From JANLYQ01 sp031365725 (GTDB lineage: Bacteria; Actinomycetota; Actinomycetes; JACCUZ01): a DNA stretch of 37,852 nucleotides. The notes beneath the pieces are model-generated. The model was not told the origin of the DNA and ran no database searches. It was given only the letters and a program-made list of their open reading frames with translations. The DNA lies in the NCBI GenBank assembly GCA_031365725.1, contig JANLYQ010000103.1:1-37852 (forward strand). Direction: 5' to 3'. Shown here piece by piece: positions 23,399 through 31,015 of this stretch (position 1 is its first letter; the number at the start of each line of letters is the position of its first letter). A program made the position numbers and the translations under genes.

Positions 23399-24015
23399 CG
23401 GGCTACCTCCTCCGAGAGCGGTACGGCGATGAAGGTGACGGAGAAGCGCGCCTCGTCAGGCCCGGGCGACCGGTCCGAGCGATAGCGGTCGACCACCTCG
23501 GCCACGGCAGCCGAGAGCTCCCCCGCCGCCTCGACGGTGAGCACGAGCTGGCTGAGCTGGAAGGTGGCGGCGTCGGCGACTGCCTGCTCAGGATCGACGG
23601 GAGTGCGTAGGTAGGCGTCCTGCTCCCCCCGGGTCTCGGACAGCAGGGTGCTGAGGACTGCCCCGCCCACCCCGTCACCCGGGGCGGTGTCGCCTGAGCC
23701 GTAGCGGGTCGCGGTGCTGTCGATGCGCAGCTCGTCGAAGGTCTGCCGCCAGGGCTTGTGCCGACGGGTGGCCCCCGGGGTCGGGTCGGGCTCGATGAAC
23801 CCGTGCCTGGCCAGCACCGAAAGGTGGTAGCTCACCGAAGCGGTGGACTCACCGATCATCGGCGCGAGCTCGGCGCCGGTAACCGGCTGGTGCGCGCGGA
23901 CCAGGCGCAGCAGCCGCACCCGGGTGGGGTGGGCGAGCGCGCGCAGCGAGGTCGGGTCGGTCACGTCGAGAATGCGGAGCGTGCTGCTCACGCCGTCGTT
24001 CTGGTGCTCTGCCAT
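23395..24015 (-). CDS. ArsR-type winged-helix transcriptional regulator
   Basis: 206 residues from ATG 24015. The frame extends upstream but would cover the operator. The winged helix spans about 20-95: DPTSLRALAHPTRVRLLRLV, then GAELAPMIGESTASVSYHLS, then LARHGFIEPDP, and a wing rich in Arg/His (GATRRHKPWR). The C-terminal half, ending in ARFSVTFIAVPLSEEV, is an effector or dimerisation region like that of other non-metal ArsR/HTH_20 regulators; no Cys pairs for metal are seen. A perfect inverted repeat covers its -10 region, so autorepression is very likely. It is coupled to the MFS gene. Confidence 0.87.
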   Translation of the reverse strand: MAEHQNDGVSSTLRILDVTDPTSLRALAHPTRVRLLRLVRAHQPVTGAELAPMIGESTASVSYHLSVLARHGFIEPDPTPGATRRHKPWRQTFDELRIDSTATRYGSGDTAPGDGVGGAVLSTLLSETRGEQDAYLRTPVDPEQAVADAATFQLSQLVLTVEAAGELSAAVAEVVDRYRSDRSPGPDEARFSVTFIAVPLSEEVAR

Positions 24016-24039
24016 GACGGCAGTCTGGCATGCCAACAT

Positions 24040-24067
24040 TTCTTTGCCAAGATTACTTGGCAAAGAA
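24040..24067. promoter_or_regulatory. Perfect 12-bp-arm palindromic operator over the ArsR promoter
   Basis: TTCTTTGCCAAG (24040-24051), spacer ATTA, CTTGGCAAAGAA (24056-24067). On the minus strand the centre reads TAATCT (24055-24050), a good -10 element about 35 bases before the ArsR ATG, so a bound regulator would block RNA polymerase. A second related palindrome TGGCATGCCA lies at 24026-24035. The site also sits upstream of the divergent nuclease gene. Confidence 0.8.
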
Positions 24068-24205
24068 GCTGTGGACCTGTGGTCGCCGGATGGTCCGGGC
24101 ACCGTCTCCGGAGATGATGCGAAGGCGGCATTTAGTCATCAGTTAGCCGATTCCCGCGCGGAGTTGCTCAAGCGGGGTGTCGCCAGCACCGAGAATGATC
24201 AGGTG

Positions 24206-25468
24206 ATGAGAGGACGCCTCGCCCGACCCGCCCTCTGGGGAGCCCTGCTCGGCCTGCCGCTGGTGCTGCTCGCACCGTTGCACGCCGACGCCGGCACCAC
24301 ACTGACCGCCAAGGTCGTGCGGGTCATCGACGGCGACACCATCGACGTGGACACCAACCACGACCACCACATCGACGCGCGCGTCCGGCTGCTCGGCCTG
24401 GACGCTCCTGAGCACGGCCTGTGCAACTTCCAGGCATCAAAGGCAGCGTTGGCCAGCCTGGTCAAGCACAAGGTCGTCACGCTGGTGTCCGACCGCGGCC
24501 GCACCGGCATCATGGGCCGGCCCGAGCGCCGCGTGCTCGTCCCCGTCGGCACCGAGCTGGTCGACGCGTCCACCTGGATGCTGCAGCGCGGCTGGGCGGT
24601 CTGGATGCCGCGCAAGGGCGAGCACACCGGCAGCTATGAGCAGCACGTCGCCGCCGACCAGGCCGCGGCCGCCCAGCTCGGCTGGTTCAACCCCACCCGC
24701 TGCGGCGCAGGTCCTTCTCAGGAGGACCCGCTCGTCATGGAGGTCAGCTACCTCGCTGACGCGACGTACCTGCTCTCGGTCAACGGTCGCCGCAACCAGG
24801 AGTTCATCCGGATCCGCAACGACGGCCCGACGCCGATCACCGTCGACGGCTGGACGCTGCGCGTCGGCAACAACCGCAGCATGCGCGTGCCGCCCGGCGG
24901 CCCGATCCCGCCCGGCGGCGCCATCGAGGTGCACATCAGCGAGGGGACCAACACCCCCACCGACCGCTACCTCAACAGCCCGGTGCCGATGCTGGTCGAC
25001 GCCTCCATCGACGGCGGCACGCACCTGGGCATGGGCAGCTATCTCATCGACCCCGACGACGACATCCGCGCCCACATGACCTGGCCGTGCACGATCAACT
25101 GCGCCGACCCGACCGGTGGCACGCTGAAGTTCTCCCACGTCGAGTACGACCCGGCCGGCATCGAGAACTACAACATGAACTCCGAGTACCTCGAGATCAC
25201 CAACGAGGGCACCGCCCCGGTGCGGACCGGCGACTTCGTGATCGAGGAGTTCCCCTTCGTCACCGAGCTGCCGCCGGACCACTTCCTGCAGCCCGGCGAG
25301 ACGATGCGCATCTCCAGCGGCCGCGGCGACAACAGCCGCCTCGAGCGGTTCCTCAACGCGCCCAACCCACCCATGCACAACGAGGGCGGTCGGGTGCTGC
25401 TGCGCACCTACGACACGATCGTGGTCGACTGCTTCGCGTGGGGCTCCGCCTCCTGTCCCCCGCACTGA
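24206..25468 (+). CDS. Secreted thermonuclease-like protein with two lamin-tail domains
   Basis: 420 residues from ATG 24206; GTG 24203 is possible. Signal peptide: RLARPALWGALLGLPLVLLA ending in HADA near residue 29. A staphylococcal-nuclease domain follows (about 32-165), with VIDGDTIDV (Asp44), RVRLLGLDAPE (Arg61, Asp67, Glu69) and an Arg-rich segment GRPERRVLVPVG at the place of the second catalytic arginine. Residues about 173-295 and 305-415 are two lamin-tail-like beta domains, with NQEFIRIRNDGPTPITVDGW and SEYLEITNEGTAPVRTGDFV. Such domains bind nucleic acid or surfaces in secreted bacterial nucleases. It is probably a Ca2+-dependent exported nuclease for DNA or RNA uptake or defence. 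It is divergent from the ArsR gene and may share its operator. Confidence 0.85.
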   Translation: MRGRLARPALWGALLGLPLVLLAPLHADAGTTLTAKVVRVIDGDTIDVDTNHDHHIDARVRLLGLDAPEHGLCNFQASKAALASLVKHKVVTLVSDRGRTGIMGRPERRVLVPVGTELVDASTWMLQRGWAVWMPRKGEHTGSYEQHVAADQAAAAQLGWFNPTRCGAGPSQEDPLVMEVSYLADATYLLSVNGRRNQEFIRIRNDGPTPITVDGWTLRVGNNRSMRVPPGGPIPPGGAIEVHISEGTNTPTDRYLNSPVPMLVDASIDGGTHLGMGSYLIDPDDDIRAHMTWPCTINCADPTGGTLKFSHVEYDPAGIENYNMNSEYLEITNEGTAPVRTGDFVIEEFPFVTELPPDHFLQPGETMRISSGRGDNSRLERFLNAPNPPMHNEGGRVLLRTYDTIVVDCFAWGSASCPPH

Positions 25469-25514
25469 TCCTCGATCCCCTCCGCAGCCGCGTGAGTCTC
25501 CGGTCCGTCAGACT

Positions 25515-26477
25515 GTGCCGGTGCGGGTCCTCGTCGTCGGTGCCGGTGTTGTCGGGCTGACCTGCGCCGTGCGGCTTGCCGAAGCGGGCATCGACACCCA
25601 CGTGCTCGCCCGCGACCTCCCCGCAGAGACCACGTCGGCCGTCGCCGCGGCAATCTGGTACCCCTACCTCGCGCTGCCCCAGGACCGGGTCACCGCGTGG
25701 GCCGCCCGCAGCCGCACCGAGCTCGTCGCACTGACCGAGGTCGAGGGCACCGGCGTGCACCTGCGCGACGGCGTCGAGCTGCTCGGCGCCGACGCCCCGC
25801 ACGACCCGTGGTGGCGCCCGGCGGTGCCCGCCCTCGAGCACGTCATCGACCCTGCGCCGGGCTATGCCCGTGGCTGGCGGCTCGCGCTACCCGTGGCCGA
25901 CATGAGCGTCTACCTCGGCTGGTTGCAGCAGCGACTCCAAGCGGCCGGCGGCACCCTCAGTCGGCACTGGCTGGCCGAGCTGCCCACGACCGGCCTTGTC
26001 GTCAACGCCACCGGTCTCGCCTCCCGCGCCATGGCCGGCGACGAGTCACTGCACCCGGTCCGCGGACAGGTGGTGCGGGTCGAGCGAGTGCCCGGCCTGG
26101 ACGAGTGGCTGATCGACGACACCGACGAGAAGCGGCCGCTGTACGTCGTCCCCCGCGAGCACGACGTCGTGATCGGGGGGACCGCTGACGACGGCGAGTG
26201 GGACCTGCGACCCGACGCGTCGACCGCGACGACTGTGCTCGCCCGGGCGGCCGCGCTGATGCCCGCGCTCGGGTCAGCACGGGTGCTCGGCCACCGCGTC
26301 GGGCTGCGACCTGCGCGCCCCGCCGTACGCCTTGAAGCCGTGCCGCACACCGACGGTTCACCCGGTGGCGTCGTGCACTGCTACGGGCACGGCGGCGCCG
26401 GGGTCACGCTGTCCTGGGGCTGCGCCGATGACGTGCTGGCCGAGGTCGAGGTGCTGGGCGGGTCGTCGCGCCGGTAA
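25515..26477 (+). CDS. FAD-dependent D-amino-acid oxidase
   Basis: 320 residues from GTG 25515; GTG 25521 is an alternative. The FAD-binding motif is VLVVGAGVVGLTCAVRLAEAG at the N-terminus. The family segments SAVAAAIWYPYLA, HPVRGQVVRV, YVVPREHDVVIGGT and the C-terminal CYGHGGAGVTLSWGCA are all present, in the order found in D-amino-acid oxidases. It oxidises D-amino acids to 2-oxo acids with release of hydrogen peroxide and ammonia. No signal peptide, so it is cytoplasmic. It starts 46 bases after the nuclease gene and could be cotranscribed. Its last 97 bases are also read on the other strand by the convergent MFS gene. Confidence 0.9.
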   Translation: MPVRVLVVGAGVVGLTCAVRLAEAGIDTHVLARDLPAETTSAVAAAIWYPYLALPQDRVTAWAARSRTELVALTEVEGTGVHLRDGVELLGADAPHDPWWRPAVPALEHVIDPAPGYARGWRLALPVADMSVYLGWLQQRLQAAGGTLSRHWLAELPTTGLVVNATGLASRAMAGDESLHPVRGQVVRVERVPGLDEWLIDDTDEKRPLYVVPREHDVVIGGTADDGEWDLRPDASTATTVLARAAALMPALGSARVLGHRVGLRPARPAVRLEAVPHTDGSPGGVVHCYGHGGAGVTLSWGCADDVLAEVEVLGGSSRR

Positions 26478-27700
26478 CGCACGAGCGCCGGGAACGCCGT
26501 CGCCACCACGACCACGAGCACGACGCAGGCCAGTCCACCGCCGACCCAGGACGCTGTGGCACCCCACCAGCCGGCGACGGCTCCTGCGCGGAGGTCGCCG
26601 AGGCGCGGTCCGCCGGCGACCACCACGATGAAGACCCCCTGCAGCCGACCGCGCAGCTCGTCGGGGGCGTAGGTCTGCAGAATGGTCTGGCGGTAGACAC
26701 CCGACACGAGGTCGGCTGCCCCGGCGACGGCCAGCAGCGCCACCACCAGCCAGAGCGAACGGGCCACCCCCGCCAGAGCCACCGCGAAGCCCCAGCCGAC
26801 GATGGCGAGCACCAGAGCAAGGCCCTGGCGCCGCACCCGACCGACCCACCCCGAGGCGAGCCCGGCGGCGACGGAGCCGATGCTGATGGCGGCGAACAGC
26901 CAGCCCGCACCACCTGCACCGCCGAACCGGTCGACGGCCACTTCCGGGAACAGCGCCCGCGGCAGTGCCAGCGCCATGGCCACGATGTCGACTGCGAAGG
27001 ACAGCAGCAACACCGGCCGTCGGGCGATGAACTCCAGTCCCGCAAGGACCGAGCGGAGACCGGGTCGAGAGACCTCACCGAGCGGCGGCATCGGGGGCAG
27101 CCGGAGGGCGGCGTACAGCCCGGCGGTGAAGAGCAGCGCGTCGATGCCGTAGGCCCAGCCGTAGCCACCGCGGACCAGGACGAGTCCGGCCAGCAGAGGA
27201 CCGAGGACGGCGCCGAGGTTGCTCATGGTGAAGTTCAAGGTGTTGCCGGCGGTGATGAGCTCGGGTGGCAGCAGTCGCGGCACCAGCGCGCCGCGGGTCG
27301 GTGAGGCCATCGCGAAGGCCCCGGACTGCAGCGCCACCAGCACGAGCAACAGCCACCTGCTGTCGAGTCCGAGCAACGCCTGCACGAGCAGGGCTCCGGT
27401 CACGGCCCACGCCACCAGCGAGGCCACGATCAGCAACGTACGCCGGTCCACCGCGTCGGAGACCGAGCCGCCGTAGAGGCCGAGCACGACCAGTGGCACC
27501 AGAGCGGCGAGGCCGATCAGACCGACCCAGAGCGAAGACCGGGTCACGGCGTACATCTGGACCGGGACGGCGACGGCGGTCAGCTGGTAGCCGACGAAGG
27601 CCACGCCCTGGCCGAGGAACTGGCGGCGGAAGTTGGTGTGCCGGAGCGGTCGGACGTCGACGGCAGCGCGGCGCAGCCGCGTGGCGAGTGGTCCTGACAC
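26381..27700 (-). CDS. MFS transporter
   Basis: 439 residues from GTG 27700, preceded by AGGAAGG; the longer frame upstream overlaps the STAS gene end. Twelve membrane segments can be traced, with GLYGGSVSDAVDRRTLLIV as the loop 2-3 signature and DELRGRLQGVFIVV in the second half, as in enterobactin-exporter-like MFS proteins. The protein should end near VRYRR, but the frame runs about 26 residues further as DDPPSTSTSASTSSAQP and on. That tail is coded within the last 97 bases of the convergent oxidase gene. The substrate is unknown. Confidence 0.85.
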   Translation of the reverse strand: MSGPLATRLRRAAVDVRPLRHTNFRRQFLGQGVAFVGYQLTAVAVPVQMYAVTRSSLWVGLIGLAALVPLVVLGLYGGSVSDAVDRRTLLIVASLVAWAVTGALLVQALLGLDSRWLLLVLVALQSGAFAMASPTRGALVPRLLPPELITAGNTLNFTMSNLGAVLGPLLAGLVLVRGGYGWAYGIDALLFTAGLYAALRLPPMPPLGEVSRPGLRSVLAGLEFIARRPVLLLSFAVDIVAMALALPRALFPEVAVDRFGGAGGAGWLFAAISIGSVAAGLASGWVGRVRRQGLALVLAIVGWGFAVALAGVARSLWLVVALLAVAGAADLVSGVYRQTILQTYAPDELRGRLQGVFIVVVAGGPRLGDLRAGAVAGWWGATASWVGGGLACVVLVVVVATAFPALVRYRRDDPPSTSTSASTSSAQPQDSVTPAPPCP

Positions 27701-27749
27701 GAAGCGCGGGCCTTCCTGTCCGCCGGGCGGACCAGAGCAGGCCCGGAGG

Positions 27750-28088
27750 TCAGGCCAGGTGCAGCACCGTGTCGCTGCGCTCGCGGTCGCTGAGCACGAG
27801 GACACGGTCGAGTCGAGTGACCCGCAGGATACGGCGTACGCGTGGGTTGGCCCCGCGCACCATCAGTCGACGGCCGAGCACCTTGGCCCGGCGGTCGGCG
27901 CCGAGCAGCACACCGAGGCCGGTCGCGTCGATGATCTCCACGTCGGAGAGGTCGACGACGAGGTCGCCGGTGCCGTTGTCGAGCGCCGCGTGAAGCAACG
28001 CGCGGGTCTCGGCCGCGGCGCTCACATCCAGCCGGCCACCGAGTGCCACCTCGTCGGACATACGCGCACCTACCAGCTCTGCGGTCAT
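27750..28088 (-). CDS. STAS-domain anti-sigma antagonist-like protein with Thr at the phosphosite
   Basis: 112 residues from ATG 28088 (GAGGGGG lies upstream). STAS fold: VALGGRLDVSAAAETRALLH, then DLVVDLSDVEIIDATGLGVL, then the helix LGADRRAKVLGRRL and RVRRILRVTRLDRVLVLSDR. The conserved phospho-serine of SpoIIAA/RsbV-type proteins is Thr56 here (DATGLGV). Threonine could still be phosphorylated, as in some RsbR/RsbS-type proteins. It probably takes part in partner switching with an anti-sigma kinase encoded elsewhere. A 9-base-periodic repeat lies upstream of its promoter region. Confidence 0.83.
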   Translation of the reverse strand: MTAELVGARMSDEVALGGRLDVSAAAETRALLHAALDNGTGDLVVDLSDVEIIDATGLGVLLGADRRAKVLGRRLMVRGANPRVRRILRVTRLDRVLVLSDRERSDTVLHLA

Positions 28089-28237
28089 TGCAGCCACCCC
28101 CTCGCCTGTGAGACGCACGAGAGGGCCCGGAGGTTGCCACCGGTGACCATCACATGTGCCTGCCGTCCCTCGCGCCGGATCTCGTCCGGGCCCTTCGAAC
28201 GGTAGGTCGACATGGTGGCCCGGGCGCGGCGCCACGC

Positions 28238-28279
28238 TGTGACAGATGTGACTTGTGTGACCTGTGGGACAAATGTGTG
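28238..28279. repeat. Five-fold TGTGAC-type repeat with exact 9-base period
   Basis: TGTGAC at 28238, 28247 and 28256, TGGGAC at 28265 and TGTGTG at 28274: five units spaced by exactly nine bases. On the minus strand this is a GTCACA array about 150-190 bases upstream of the STAS gene ATG, in a 237-base gap between two minus-strand genes. It could bind a multimeric regulator or be a slippage array. Confidence 0.7.
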
Positions 28280-28325
28280 CTCTTTCGGGCAGCCGGTTAG
28301 CCTGAACGGCGGAGCGGCCGCCGGG

Positions 28326-29210
28326 TCAGTCGTCGTAGGAGTAGAAGCCCCGGCCGGTCTTGCGGCCGAGCTGACCGGCCGTGACCATGCGGGAGAGCAG
28401 CTCCGGCGGGAAGAAGGCGACCTGGGCGGTGTCGGACCAGATGTTGGTGGTGGCATCGCGCAGGATGTCGGCGCCGGTCAGGTCGATCGTCGCCAGCGGG
28501 CCCATCGCGTGACCGAAGCCGAGCCGGCAGGCGGTGTCGACGTCCTCGGCGCTGGCCACACCGGCCTCGACCAGTCGCACAGCCTCCATCGCCAGCGCAC
28601 AGATCAGCCGGGTGGTGACGAAGCCGGCCACGTCCCGGTTGACCACCACGCAGGTCTTGCCGACGGACTCCGCGAAGGTGCGGGCCGCTGCGAGTGTCTC
28701 GTCGCTGGTGCGGTGACCGCGCACCAGCTCGCACAGCGCCATCATCGGGACCGGCGAGAAGAAGTGCGTGCCCACCACCGCCTCCGGGCGCTCGGTCACC
28801 GCTGCGATCTTGGTGATGGGGATGGCCGAGGTATTCGTGCCGAGCACGGCACCGTCGCGGCAGTGCCGGTCGAGCTCACGGAAGATGCCCTCCTTGACCT
28901 CGAGGCTCTCGAACACCGCTTCGACCACCACATCGGCCGTCGCCACCGCGTCGAGCTCGGTCGTCAGGGTGATGCGAGCCAGCGCCGCCTCGACCTGCGC
29001 CGGCTCGAGCTTGCCCTTGGCGGCGAAGCGCGACAGCGACGCCTCGATCGCCGTACGCCCTCGGGTCAGAGCCGCGTCGGTGACATCCCGAAGCACGACA
29101 TGGTGCCCGGCGACGGCGGCAACCTGGGCGATGCCCGAGCCCATCAGACCGGCGCCGATGATGGCGAGCGAGACAGGAGCGGCGGGCACGGAGTCAGTGG
29201 GGCTCGTCAT
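28326..29210 (-). CDS. 3-hydroxybutyryl-CoA dehydrogenase
   Basis: 294 residues, the normal length for the single-domain enzyme, from ATG 29210. NAD motif GAGLMG at 19-24; VVVEAVFESLEVKE near 95-107; TNTSAIPIT at 125-133; catalytic His149 (GTHFFSPVPM) with Glu161 (CELVRG). The C-terminal dimerisation domain follows from NRDVAGFVTTRLI and ends in GRKTGRGFYSY. It reduces acetoacetyl-CoA or oxidises 3-hydroxybutyryl-CoA with NAD(P)+, in butyrate or poly-hydroxybutyrate type metabolism. With the thiolase and IcmA-type mutase in the window it could link acetyl-CoA to C4 acyl-CoA. It is divergent from the small membrane-anchored gene. Confidence 0.92.
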   Translation of the reverse strand: MTSPTDSVPAAPVSLAIIGAGLMGSGIAQVAAVAGHHVVLRDVTDAALTRGRTAIEASLSRFAAKGKLEPAQVEAALARITLTTELDAVATADVVVEAVFESLEVKEGIFRELDRHCRDGAVLGTNTSAIPITKIAAVTERPEAVVGTHFFSPVPMMALCELVRGHRTSDETLAAARTFAESVGKTCVVVNRDVAGFVTTRLICALAMEAVRLVEAGVASAEDVDTACRLGFGHAMGPLATIDLTGADILRDATTNIWSDTAQVAFFPPELLSRMVTAGQLGRKTGRGFYSYDD

Positions 29211-29239
29211 GGGGGTGCAGCGTAGTTATTGCGGCGGCC

Positions 29240-29563
29240 ATGGACGAGACTGGCCCGATGCCGGACTGGGGTGCGCTGCTCACGTCGGTCGCGATCGTCG
29301 GCGTGCTTGCCGTCATCCTGCGATGGGCGTACGGCGGCAGGCCCACGTCCCTCATCGCCCGGCAGCCGCGTGCCGGGGCCAGTGACGACTATGGGCTGAT
29401 GGTGTCGGTCGCCTCGCCCGGCACGTTCATCGACGGCGAGGTGTCGCGGCAGCGGCTGGTCGCGGCCGGCATCAAGGCGCAGCTGGTCACCACCACCGAC
29501 GGTCCGCGGCTGATGGTGTCGGAGAAGGACGAGCTCGCCGCCCGTCGCCTGCTCGCCGGCTGA
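29240..29563 (+). CDS. Small membrane-anchored protein, unknown
   Basis: 107 residues from ATG 29240; ATG 29258 is also possible. An AT-rich TAGTTATT box at 29223-29230 could be a -10 element, which would make the transcript nearly leaderless. One hydrophobic helix near the N-terminus (WGALLTSVAIVGVLAVILRW) is followed by a cytoplasmic domain of about 70 residues: DDYGLMVSVASPGTFIDGEV, then RQRLVAAGIKAQLVTTTDGP, then LMVSEKDELAARRLLAG. The latter resembles DUF2007-type signal-transducing domains in pattern (strand, helix, strand, Glu/Ala helix). I recognise the type as conserved in actinobacteria but cannot name it. Confidence 0.7.
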   Translation: MDETGPMPDWGALLTSVAIVGVLAVILRWAYGGRPTSLIARQPRAGASDDYGLMVSVASPGTFIDGEVSRQRLVAAGIKAQLVTTTDGPRLMVSEKDELAARRLLAG

Positions 29564-29684
29564 ATCCTGGGGGCCGAGGGTACGGCGATGGCAATGGCGC
29601 ACGTCGATGTCACCCGGCGGACAACCAATCTCACTGCTGCTGCGTCCACCAGGCGCCGGTACCGTCGGGGTGAGGAGAGCTGTC

Positions 29685-30224
29685 GTGGGTGCTGGGAACC
29701 GCAACGTGGTGGGCGGCCGTTATGGGACCCTGACTGCGGCAGTGCTCATGGTCGGTGCCACCGCTGTCGTGATGGCCAACGTCCTGCTGGCTCCCTCCCC
29801 CACCGACGTACGCGGTCAAGGCGCGCCGGTCGCCACGCCCCGCCCCGTCACCACCGCCAGCACCAGCCCCGCCACCATCAGCGCTGCGATCACCAGCGCC
29901 GCCACCAGCACTGCACCGGTCACCGGATCGGCGCGGCCCCGCGACCGCCACCGGATCCCCTCCGCGGCGCTCGTCCGTCTCCGAACCGACGTTCGAGGTC
30001 TCACTGAACCTCGTCCGGGCCGTCCGACGGCTCTGCGCGCGCGCCTGGTCGCCTACCACATCGACAACTGGCACTCTGCGGACGACTTCACCTTGCTGGT
30101 CTCAGTGGACCTGCACTTCTCGCCAGGCGCCTGGATAGCCTGGAACGAAGGGAGCAACGGGCGGTTCGTCCGGCTGCGTCGAACCGCAGGGACCTATCGA
30201 TCGTCCTGGGCGAGCGGCCCGTGA
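29685..30224 (+). CDS. Membrane-anchored protein with conserved C-terminal beta domain, unknown
   Basis: 179 residues from GTG 29685, set by GAGGAG at 29672-29677. A hydrophobic segment (about 15-35, LTAAVLMVGATAVVMANVLL) is followed by a low-complexity Thr/Ser/Ala/Pro linker. The C-terminal 60 residues, LVAYHIDNWHSADDFTLLVS, then DLHFSPGAWIAWNEGSNGRF and YRSSWASGP, look well ordered and conserved in style. The protein should be anchored with this domain outside, spaced by the linker. No catalytic motif is seen. It may be a secreted or surface protein; the family is not recognised. Confidence 0.65.
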   Translation: MGAGNRNVVGGRYGTLTAAVLMVGATAVVMANVLLAPSPTDVRGQGAPVATPRPVTTASTSPATISAAITSAATSTAPVTGSARPRDRHRIPSAALVRLRTDVRGLTEPRPGRPTALRARLVAYHIDNWHSADDFTLLVSVDLHFSPGAWIAWNEGSNGRFVRLRRTAGTYRSSWASGP

Positions 30225-30457
30225 CCCACTCGCCCGCGGGGTCGTCGACTGTTCGCACCGTGATGACGTCGGGACATGCCACCAGGTTCCCAGTCGAGTG
30301 GGGGCCGACGCTCGGACCGGCGCTCACAACGGCACCGACGCGACATCCATAGGATCGGGGGGCCGCGCAGGGGCGGTTCTCTGGTGCGGCACAGATGCGC
30401 CGGACTTATGCACAGGACGCGTTTCCGCGGGAACGTCGTCGCCATGGAGCGGCAGTG

Positions 30458-30868
30458 CTACGGCGGAGTTTCGCGAGAGACCTGGGCGGTGAGCGCGGCC
30501 ATGTCTGCGATCTCCCACGCCTCGGCAATCTTGCCCTCCCGAAGGTGAACGATGACAGCCTGATCGATGAGGAAGTGCCGCCCGCTGCCCTCGAAACCCC
30601 CGAACTCCGACGTCAGCGTGCCAGTGACAACCACACGAGCCATCTCCACGTCGCCGTCGACAACGACGTCCAGCACCTCGTGCTGGAGATCGCGAATGGC
30701 TGCTCTGGCGTTCCTCCAGACCGTCTTCTCCTCCTCGGCACCCGTCGTGGACAGGCCCGCTGGGGCGTGGACGACAGCATCTGGGTGCAGCAGATCATCG
30801 AAGGCGTCGAGTTCCCCGGCGTCCCCCGCCGCGAGCCACCGGAAGACGATCGTGTGACGCGGATCCAT
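30458..30868 (-). CDS. SnoaL-like (NTF2 fold) protein
   Basis: 136 residues from ATG 30868. The NTF2/SnoaL pattern is clear: FRWLAAGDAGELDAFDDLLH, PDAVVHAPAG, then EVLDVVVDGDVEMARVVVTG and AVIVHLREGKIAEAWEIADM. These form an alpha+beta cone with a buried pocket used for cyclisation, isomerisation or small-molecule binding. No strong ribosome site precedes the ATG, so a leaderless message is possible. Neighbours give no pathway clue; the substrate is unknown. The 233-base gap before its 3' end, facing the membrane-anchored gene, holds no gene I can support. Confidence 0.8.
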   Translation of the reverse strand: MDPRHTIVFRWLAAGDAGELDAFDDLLHPDAVVHAPAGLSTTGAEEEKTVWRNARAAIRDLQHEVLDVVVDGDVEMARVVVTGTLTSEFGGFEGSGRHFLIDQAVIVHLREGKIAEAWEIADMAALTAQVSRETPP

Positions 30869-31015
30869 GGCGTCAGTCTGTCGTAGCCTGGCCGCGCACA
30901 ACATCGCGTTCGGTAGCGTGCCCCACTGCCGGATACCGAACAGCGCGTCAGCCCGATTGCTTGACGACAAGGTGCATGGCCGGTCAGCACGGAGAGTGCG
31001 TGCGACGCCGTCAGG

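Noticed and set aside
24040..24067. Reading the palindrome as a transcription terminator
   Set aside because: It lies between divergent starts, not after a gene, and contains a -10 element.
30225..30457. Possible small genes in the gap before the SnoaL-like gene
   Set aside because: Several short frames exist on both strands but none has a ribosome site, recognisable sequence or consistent codon pattern.
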